A DNA stretch of 8,887 nt from Candidatus Nanohalarchaeota archaeon (lineage in GTDB: Archaea > EX4484-52 > B79-G9), in contig QMVA01000047.1 of NCBI GenBank assembly GCA_003660865.1, forward strand, positions 1 to 8,887, read 5' to 3'. The notes beneath the pieces are model-generated. The model was not told where the DNA came from. It did no database searches and was given only the letters and a program-made list of their open reading frames with translations. Below, one piece after another: positions 1 to 6,072 of this stretch. Position 1 is the stretch's first letter; each line of letters begins with the position of its first letter. The position numbers and the translations under genes are program-made.

Positions 1-10
1 GATTTGTTGG

Positions 11-117
11 ATGCTAAAATTGCATAGCAATTTTAAGCATATGGTGAAGACATTTGTCCATTTTTGGCTTTGCCAAAAAGCTTGGCATGTAAGTGCCATG
101 AAATAGTTATGTCTTCA
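11..117. other. Folded multi-hairpin element upstream of yjbQ
   Basis: Several stems can be read directly. Bases 11-23 pair with 27-40 (13 pairs, one bulged A at 35, three-base loop). Bases 45-53 pair with 109-117 (9 pairs) and enclose two more hairpins: 61-68 with 72-79 (8 pairs, TTT loop) and 83-88 with 93-98 (5 pairs plus a G-T). The 45-117 part would fold as a three-way junction. No open reading frame covers it. It could be the 3' end or terminator of an upstream transcript, a small structured RNA, a leader of yjbQ, or a dispersed palindromic repeat. It does not show the conserved core of a TPP riboswitch. The pairing is certain on paper; the function is unknown. Confidence 0.5.
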
Positions 118-119
118 AC

Positions 120-168
120 TATAATTTCGGAAATGGAGAGGGTGAGGGTGAGGGTGAGTGTTAAGGGG
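120..168 (+). promoter_or_regulatory. Putative yjbQ promoter box, GGGTGA repeats and ribosome binding site
   Basis: A TATAAT box lies at 120-125, directly after the folded element. It can be read as a bacterial -10 (no good -35 is seen) or as an archaeal TATA-like box. It is followed by three tandem GAGGGT units (138-155) and a partial fourth. Each unit contains GGTGA, complementary to a common 16S 3' end. A GGGG run at 165-168 lies nine bases before the ATG and is the best-placed Shine-Dalgarno. The three GGG runs plus this GGGG run could also form a G-quadruplex. Confidence 0.4.
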
Positions 169-177
169 CGATAACTT

Positions 178-567
178 ATGTATGAGTTAAATGTTGAGAC
201 GAAAAGGAAAGAGGAGATTGTTGATATTACAGATGATGTGTCGAGGGTTGTTGCTGATGCGGGGGTTGATTATGGGGCTTGTGTTGTGTTTGTGCCGCAT
301 ACGACAGCAGGAGTTACTGTCAATGAGAATGCGGATCCTGATGTGAAGAGCGATATGCTGCTTGGGTTAGGGGATATTGTGAAGAACGATGCCCGATTCA
401 GGCATGCAGAGGGAAATTCAGTTGCGCATATCAAGTCAACGCTTGTAGGATGTTCTGTTACTGTGCCTGTGAAGGATGGGAAGATTGCGCTTGGAAGGTG
501 GCAGGGGATTTATTTTTGCGAGTTTGACGGGGGGCGCAAGAGGAAGGTCCGGGTTTTGGTTAAGTGA
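178..567 (+). CDS. yjbQ: YjbQ/UPF0047 family protein (secondary thiamine-phosphate synthase-like)
   Basis: A 129-residue protein covering the whole YjbQ/UPF0047 family, a small soluble cytoplasmic protein. Visible family signatures are an N-terminal strand ending in IVDITDDV (14-21), the core VPHTTAGVTVNENADPD (39-55, with H41 and E50), RHAEGNSVAH (75-84, with H76 and H84), and GRWQGIYFCEFDG (106-118). The histidines and acidic residues are the usual putative metal or ligand site. E. coli YjbQ can stand in weakly for thiamine phosphate synthase, but the true physiological role of the family is unsettled. The ATG is the first start after an in-frame TAA at 172-174, and the N-terminus matches the family. 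It has no evident link to the XPB operon, into which it runs convergently with an 8-base overlap of coding ends. Confidence 0.95.
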   Translation: MYELNVETKRKEEIVDITDDVSRVVADAGVDYGACVVFVPHTTAGVTVNENADPDVKSDMLLGLGDIVKNDARFRHAEGNSVAHIKSTLVGCSVTVPVKDGKIALGRWQGIYFCEFDGGRKRKVRVLVK

Positions 568-2740
568 CATTTTTACTTTTTTTTACACCGTATCCTTTCT
601 TCTGCAATAGTCTATATATTGCATCAACCCCGGGCTTATCCCTGATAAGAATTACGTTTTTGCAGTCCTCTGCTGCTGCGGGGATTTTCAGTAATCTCAT
701 CATGGACTTGTTGGAAAGTATCTCATGGGCAAGCATACTGTCCTTGAATACAAGACATCCTGCGCAGTCCATTATTTCAATTTCGCCGTACTTTGACGAA
801 CTACTGTGCACAATAGAGGTTATAGTAGTCGGGAGTGGTTTTACTGTATGTTTTTCCAAAAATGCCAAAATCTTTTCATTATCGTAGCCGCAAGATACGG
901 ATTTCAGCACAGATTCCTTTGATATTTGGTATATGCAATATTTATCTATCTTCTGGGGGTATGCAAAATGCGAAATTTCAGATATCATCTTAAGATCTGT
1001 ATCAAGACTTACAAGAATCTCATTATTAGGCTGTATAATCACCTGAGTATCTTCATGTTTTGTGCTTTCATTCTTTTTGGAATACACATTATTAAACAGG
1101 ATTTTTCCGAACTTAGAAAGCCTTATGTTTTCAATAATACCATTTTTTGATTCAGATATCTCCAGCAATCCGATTCTATGCAGGTTCAGGTAGATGTCAT
1201 TTAATATGCTTTTGACTTCATCTTCCAGTTTCTTTTCAGATGCACCATCAACCTCTTCATAGTAATCATAATAATAATCAGACCATAAGTTTTTAATGGT
1301 TTTAAAATTTATGTCCTGTCCAAGATATGATGAAAACATTCCTGTATTGACCCATGCATCCGGCTTCCTGTTCAAATTTGATAATATTATGGCTGTCGGG
1401 TCGTACCGGGACATTAGTTCCTCATTAGAATTATCACGATATCTAAGATGACATTTCCTGTGTGCAACTATAGTGCGGCATTTTTCCAGTATCTCTATTG
1501 TGTATGCATCATCGTACGTGTTAAACAGCCTGAATCCTTCACCTGTAATGAAAGCAATATCGCAGTTCAATCCTGTGCTTTTTTTGGTCCTTACCCATTT
1601 GTTCGTGGAACATATTAAAAAAAGGAGTTCCTGTTCTTCTTCATTGATATCTGTAAGTTCCAGTATGATTTTATGTGATTTTTTGGATAGCCGGGCATTT
1701 TTGTTCACTTTCGCATCTGTCGATATTATCGCAATCATGTATTTTCGTATGTTTTCAATGATATTACATGACACAGGGATCAATTTTTCAGAAGAATACA
1801 TCGCAGATTCAATCTGTTTTTTCTTCTGGTCCAACTCTTCAATATATTCTTTTGCAGTTATATCATACAATTCCTTTGGAATCGCTACACGATTAAGAGA
1901 GTGATAGATATCGCCGATTGGGACAAGAAAACCTGTTAAAAAAAGCTTTTTTATGTCTTTTTTTTCTTTATATTTTTCAGCATAGTTATACCTGTCAACT
2001 ATATCTCTTGATGACGGGCTGCTGTAACTCCACATAGACACTTTCCTGTCGTTTAGTGGATATTTCTGAACCAGTTTAGATGCCTTGATGTCATTATTGT
2101 TGTCAAGGACATACCTGAGAATCTCTTTTTGCTGTTTTGTAAGATTGTGATATAATTTATGCCTGTTTTTTATAATGAAAACATAGAGCATTGTAGCGCA
2201 GTATACTTTCGATAGTGTTGTATTAAATGATTCATTATAGGTATTGTTTATGTAAGATAGCAATATTCTTATCTCGTCACTTGAATACATGAACAGACCT
2301 TTCATTAATGTGTCATAATCCGCGTGATATCTTTTGTTTACATATTCATCTGTAAGGATGAAAAAATATTCAAGAGGAAGTATCACTAAATCATCTCTCC
2401 TGAAAAGAATTCCAAAGTCCTCAAGAACCTCAATTTTTCTATGTAAAGTATCGCTGAATTTCTGTTCAATATCATGTATACTGGCTTCGCCGTTTTTTCG
2501 ATATACATGAAATATTATGTCTGTAAGATCATCTATGCGTTCTATCCGGGAAAATATATCTTTTGTTTTATTAAAATTAACCAGTTCCCTGTAGACTTTG
2601 TTATCCAGCGGTGTGGATTTTTTCTTTTCTGTCTGGGTGTATGCCATCTGTCGTTTTGTGAATATTTTTTTTAATCTCTCATGCGGCATTTTTTTTATAA
2701 GTTCAAACATGACGTTTGATATGTCCGGTTTTAGATACAT
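560..2740 (-). CDS. XPB-associated protein with C-terminal XPB/Ssl2-like domain (726 aa)
   Basis: Last gene of the XPB operon, 13 bases after the 627-residue gene. There are no Walker, nuclease or zinc motifs, no signal peptide and no membrane segment, so it is probably a structural or DNA-binding subunit. The C-terminal part (about 565-720) fits the helicase-associated XPB/Ssl2-like module: VIIQPNNEILVSL (567-579), a middle YQISKESVLKSVSCGYDNEKILAFLEKH (604-631, read in pieces), LPTTI near 636, KYGEIEI (650-656), and a closing LLQKKGYGVK (711-720). Two preceding segments look like winged helices ending in a '.P.E' strand: about 60-125 (ILPLEYF) and about 200-293 (IPKELYDI). The layout and size resemble mycobacterial Rv0862c, the neighbour of XPB Rv0861c. 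ATG at 2740 has only a weak purine-rich site (GAGATGA) ahead. It is the most AT-rich gene of the operon, and its 3' end overlaps yjbQ by 8 bases. Confidence 0.75.
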   Translation of the reverse strand: MYLKPDISNVMFELIKKMPHERLKKIFTKRQMAYTQTEKKKSTPLDNKVYRELVNFNKTKDIFSRIERIDDLTDIIFHVYRKNGEASIHDIEQKFSDTLHRKIEVLEDFGILFRRDDLVILPLEYFFILTDEYVNKRYHADYDTLMKGLFMYSSDEIRILLSYINNTYNESFNTTLSKVYCATMLYVFIIKNRHKLYHNLTKQQKEILRYVLDNNNDIKASKLVQKYPLNDRKVSMWSYSSPSSRDIVDRYNYAEKYKEKKDIKKLFLTGFLVPIGDIYHSLNRVAIPKELYDITAKEYIEELDQKKKQIESAMYSSEKLIPVSCNIIENIRKYMIAIISTDAKVNKNARLSKKSHKIILELTDINEEEQELLFLICSTNKWVRTKKSTGLNCDIAFITGEGFRLFNTYDDAYTIEILEKCRTIVAHRKCHLRYRDNSNEELMSRYDPTAIILSNLNRKPDAWVNTGMFSSYLGQDINFKTIKNLWSDYYYDYYEEVDGASEKKLEDEVKSILNDIYLNLHRIGLLEISESKNGIIENIRLSKFGKILFNNVYSKKNESTKHEDTQVIIQPNNEILVSLDTDLKMISEISHFAYPQKIDKYCIYQISKESVLKSVSCGYDNEKILAFLEKHTVKPLPTTITSIVHSSSSKYGEIEIMDCAGCLVFKDSMLAHEILSNKSMMRLLKIPAAAEDCKNVILIRDKPGVDAIYRLLQKKGYGVKKSKNVT
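570..584 (+). terminator. Oligo-T termination tract after yjbQ
   Basis: A T5 run (570-574), AC, then a T8 run (577-584) start two bases after the yjbQ stop codon. No hairpin precedes them. This is what an archaeal intrinsic terminator looks like. On the other strand the same bases encode the lysine-rich last residues of the 726-residue operon protein, so coding bias alone could also explain the tract. Confidence 0.45.
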
Positions 2741-2753
2741 TATATCATCTCTA

Positions 2754-4637
2754 TTATATGGATGCTGCTGATTTTACTACTTCTTTGACTTTTTTCAGAT
2801 TACTTTCTTTGACAATGATTGCCTGTGAATTGCTGGTTTTGACGATGATGTGCTCTAGTTTCTCTTTTTCAAGATGCTTTTTGATGGAATCTATGAGTTC
2901 ATTATCATATGAATTGATCATGTAAACCTTTTCGATGTCAATACTGTTTTTCAGTGAAGCTTCCATGAAAGATACAGGAAGTTCATAAGAATTTGATTTA
3001 AAGAATGCTTTATGTGTTGTGATGCATGACTTATTTAGCTTATAGATTTCTTTGCCGCAAGTGCATGATATGAATTTTGCATATTCTGAAAGCTGCTTTT
3101 TCAGGAACATATCTGAATTACTGAACTTCAACTCAACCTTGTCATCTGCCCTGAAATTCAAATCAAGGCTTCTTTTATCTGAATTATAGTCTATGACTTT
3201 CGGGAGATGACCGTCAGCAATCAGTTTTTCATTGAGTTTATCTGCATTTTTTAAAAGAAAGTGAGTATTATCTAGCTTGAGTGCAATGTGGTCATTGTAA
3301 CGCGATTCCAGTATCTTTGCTGTTGCAGCGTCAGGAAACTCGATGATAGATGTGGCGCCCGTATCTTTTATTTTTTCTGCATGCGCGCCGTAGGATTCAA
3401 GTTCATAAGCTACATTATCTGCAAGACCTTTGCTGTCGGCAATACTTCTAAAAAATGCTAATATGTCTTCAATTTTTTCCCCTGTCTCAATGCATGCAAG
3501 AATCTTTTTTTTATCGATTTTCAGGTGATATACTTTGTCTTCACTTAGCAGTTTCGTATACTTTTCCAGGCGGATAAAGATTTTCTCGTCAAAATCTTCC
3601 AGGGGCACAAAGACTTCGAAAGTAGGCAGTATTTTTGCGTATGTCGGATGTGCTTGTACGTCTTGTGAATGGACTGTCCTGCATTGGGTAGTGCATCTGA
3701 AGGCAGTTATATGTTCTGCTGGCGGCAGCCCGGGCTTAGGGGTAGTGTATGCCAGATCGACAAGGTTCATCATATATGGAATGGTTTCCAGAAAATATGT
3801 AATATAGCGACCTTCTACTTTGTGAAACGCGCGGGGATCATTGTCATGTACTTCTGTCTCTTTGCCATGCATTTTTTGTTCATAAAAACAGTAATAGAAG
3901 TTCGGGTCTTTCTCACGTTTACCTGTGCCAGGGTATTTTGCGCGGTCAAGTATAAGATTGGGATGGTTTTTTTTGACATAGTCTATTAGTGATTTTGTCT
4001 TATACCACCTGCCGGGCTCAAGAGTGCCCAGTATGTTTAGAAGAGTCTTTCTGACATAAGGATATTTTGTGTATTGCTGGGCATTTATTCCACTGCCTCT
4101 TATGCTGAAGCGATTGCCATAGACCTGTTCTGCATAGATGGGCAGATTGTAAAATTCTGGTTCTATTATTTCAGTGTCGCATAATATATTGAGTATTTTC
4201 TGCTCTTTTTCATGACTGTTGAGGTCCATGTATGTTTCCCAGTTCTGTTTCAGAACGCATAGTTCATATTCAGGATATTCTGTGTGCCTGCGCCGCCTGT
4301 AATAATGACTGGTCACTCTGTCAACCGTGCCGACTGATTCTTTTCTGAGCAGTCCCAGTTCCCGGCATATCTCGTATATGAATGGTATCCATTGAGGGTC
4401 GCCTGAACTATCGCCCCATTCGCGGGCATATCCGGCAATTTTTTCTCTGGTGCTCATCTGCCGGTTTAACTTTCTCAATACCGGTACCGGGATGTTATCC
4501 TCTCTTTTTGTCAATATGACGCTGTTTGATTCAATGTATCTTATGAATTTGTATATGTCTTTGCGTATGGATGCAGGACTGAAACTCTTTATTGCCGAAT
4601 CATCCGGCGCATCCATTGTTTTGATGCCTGTGCTCAT
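2754..4637 (-). CDS. XPB-associated protein with XPB/Ssl2-like domain (627 aa)
   Basis: Third gene of the operon. Its ATG overlaps the upstream TGA as ATGA, and GGAGG (4652-4648) lies ten bases ahead inside the upstream gene, so translation is probably coupled. An N-terminal helical part (about 23-98, DIYKFIRYIE... ICRELGLL) resembles the family's N-terminal segment. A winged-helix-like part follows: GRWYKTKSLIDYVKKNHPN (209-227) and VEGRYITYFLETIPYMMNLVDLAY (274-297, read in pieces), ending in FRCT (313-316). The shared XPB/Ssl2-like module is clear from about 337: ILPTFEVFVPLEDFD (336-350), LEKYTKLLSEDKVYHLKIDK (357-376), IETGEKIEDILAFF (383-396), LADNVAYELESYGAHAEKI (405-423). About 150 further residues of unknown fold include a lone CTCGK (525-529) and an RRRR patch at 114-117. 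No catalytic motif is seen. Family membership is fairly secure; function is inferred only from the operon. Confidence 0.75.
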   Translation of the reverse strand: MSTGIKTMDAPDDSAIKSFSPASIRKDIYKFIRYIESNSVILTKREDNIPVPVLRKLNRQMSTREKIAGYAREWGDSSGDPQWIPFIYEICRELGLLRKESVGTVDRVTSHYYRRRRHTEYPEYELCVLKQNWETYMDLNSHEKEQKILNILCDTEIIEPEFYNLPIYAEQVYGNRFSIRGSGINAQQYTKYPYVRKTLLNILGTLEPGRWYKTKSLIDYVKKNHPNLILDRAKYPGTGKREKDPNFYYCFYEQKMHGKETEVHDNDPRAFHKVEGRYITYFLETIPYMMNLVDLAYTTPKPGLPPAEHITAFRCTTQCRTVHSQDVQAHPTYAKILPTFEVFVPLEDFDEKIFIRLEKYTKLLSEDKVYHLKIDKKKILACIETGEKIEDILAFFRSIADSKGLADNVAYELESYGAHAEKIKDTGATSIIEFPDAATAKILESRYNDHIALKLDNTHFLLKNADKLNEKLIADGHLPKVIDYNSDKRSLDLNFRADDKVELKFSNSDMFLKKQLSEYAKFISCTCGKEIYKLNKSCITTHKAFFKSNSYELPVSFMEASLKNSIDIEKVYMINSYDNELIDSIKKHLEKEKLEHIIVKTSNSQAIIVKESNLKKVKEVVKSAASI

Positions 4638-6058
4638 TTCTGTGCCGCCTCCGCATCTTTGTCTTCATTGGCAGACACGGATTTGATGACAAACCCGGCA
4701 GACCTTATAAAACGCTCTTCTGTTTCCTTTTTTATTTTCGGGGTGAATAAGTATTTGTCCTGCAGGCAGAAGACATCTTTTCTTGACTTCATCTTGTAGA
4801 GCAGTGACAGATCATTGACCTCGTATATGGCAAGATTTTTGTGTATCAGGAAGTTGCCATGTTTTGACTCGATATTATCAAGTAATTTTTCAATTCCCGG
4901 GAACCATTCTTTTGTTTCGCGCCTGATTTGTGTTATGTTTTCTTTGCGCGATAGTGCATGACCTGTCTTTTGCAGGGAGAGGGAGAGTCTTAATTTATTG
5001 CTGTCCTGCATTTCAATATCAAAGTATTTTAGTATCTGGAGTGCTTCGTATTCATTCAGGACTTTGATGTCTGCGTGATATGTCCCGCCAGACTCCTGCT
5101 TTATTGTCTGTGCGGGTTTTTTGCGGGATTCATTGTGCTTCCTTAAATATATTTTGCCGGTGATTTGCGCGGATTCTATGAACCCGGATTCTAAGAGCGT
5201 GTTTTTTATGTCTGTGTATTTTCCTTTGTATTCATCATCACCGCCATACTGGCTATCTTTTTTGTATTTTTTAAGTGTTTTTACCAGGTCATCTTCACTG
5301 TACCATTTGTCCTGCGGCATTGCCTGGAGAAGGGAGTATAGTTTTTTTTCTGTATCATTCTGTTTCTGTAGTATGTATGACTTCAATGTGGATTGCATGT
5401 CATCCATGTCTTTTATGTATCTTTTTTGGGCATTATGGTACAGGCCTTTATTGGTTGCGCTGACAATATCATCTGCCAAACCTGTTTCTGCACATATGTT
5501 TTTGTCATTTGATCGTATTTTTTTCATCAGCAGTTCTTTTAGTATTTTTCTTTGGGAATTGCTCTTTATTGATGTGGGGGCAATGTCAACGCCAGGTACT
5601 GCCGGGATTGCGCATGCATCTCTTATCTCTTTTGGTATGTAGAATTTGTAATAATCTGTCTTATCTGAACATTTCCAGGACAGGTTTGGCGGGTCAAAAA
5701 AGAGCAGTCCTGACGGCACAATTAGGGATAACACTTTTTTGATTGAGCGCATGTTGCACCTGCTCCACGAGTTACCGCGAAATATTATACCATATATTTT
5801 CGAGAGAGTATGTTTGCCGGGATTGATTAATAAGTAGTTTATGAAGTTCTTAGCATCAGTATCCAGTGATGTATATAGATCGGGTATATCTTTTGGAAGT
5901 TTTTGCGCATACGGGAGTATTGCACAAACCAGTTCATCCTTTGACTTACTGTGCCTGGTATCAATATCTTTGTTTTTTGCAAATGTTTTAAGTGAACTTA
6001 TCTGCATGGCTTCAAGCATTTCCTTTGTTTGGGTGTCTGTTTCTGGCATCTTAAACAT
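4634..6058 (-). CDS. XPB-associated protein with SAP-like N-terminus and degenerate XPB/Ssl2-like domain (474 aa)
   Basis: Second gene of the operon, 14 bases behind the helicase. Residues 15-48 (ISSLKTFAKNKDI... KSKDELVCAIL) look like a SAP or Rho-N-type DNA-binding helix-extended-helix. A winged-helix-like stretch follows (about 60-150), ending in IPKEIRDA (141-148), the same '.P.E' ending seen in the 726-residue protein. A second helical domain (about 235-300) includes KWYSEDDLVKTLKKY (251-265). The C-terminal 140 residues fit the end of the XPB/Ssl2-like module only loosely: FPGIEKLLDNIESKHGNFLI (386-405), then a strand-helix tail LFTPKIKK... IRSAGFVI (437-458). No enzymatic motif is seen. 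AAGG lies only two bases before the first ATG. The second ATG (residue 4, 6049) has better spacing and may be the real start. The gene ends in an ATGA overlap with the next. Confidence 0.7.
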   Translation of the reverse strand: MFKMPETDTQTKEMLEAMQISSLKTFAKNKDIDTRHSKSKDELVCAILPYAQKLPKDIPDLYTSLDTDAKNFINYLLINPGKHTLSKIYGIIFRGNSWSRCNMRSIKKVLSLIVPSGLLFFDPPNLSWKCSDKTDYYKFYIPKEIRDACAIPAVPGVDIAPTSIKSNSQRKILKELLMKKIRSNDKNICAETGLADDIVSATNKGLYHNAQKRYIKDMDDMQSTLKSYILQKQNDTEKKLYSLLQAMPQDKWYSEDDLVKTLKKYKKDSQYGGDDEYKGKYTDIKNTLLESGFIESAQITGKIYLRKHNESRKKPAQTIKQESGGTYHADIKVLNEYEALQILKYFDIEMQDSNKLRLSLSLQKTGHALSRKENITQIRRETKEWFPGIEKLLDNIESKHGNFLIHKNLAIYEVNDLSLLYKMKSRKDVFCLQDKYLFTPKIKKETEERFIRSAGFVIKSVSANEDKDAEAAQK

Positions 6059-6072
6059 ATCCTTTTTTTTGT

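Noticed and set aside
11..177. TPP riboswitch ahead of the thiamine-related yjbQ
   Set aside because: The conserved CUGAGA and ACCUGA-type core segments are not present; the folded element has a different layout.
1473..1904. Plus-strand 143-codon frame and other plus-strand frames within 560-7809
   Set aside because: They lie opposite well-supported operon genes, have Ser/Phe-rich compositions typical of antisense frames, and lack start signals.
2754..4637. CTCGK in the 627-residue protein as a zinc site
   Set aside because: There is only one CXC and no second Cys/His pair nearby to complete a metal site.
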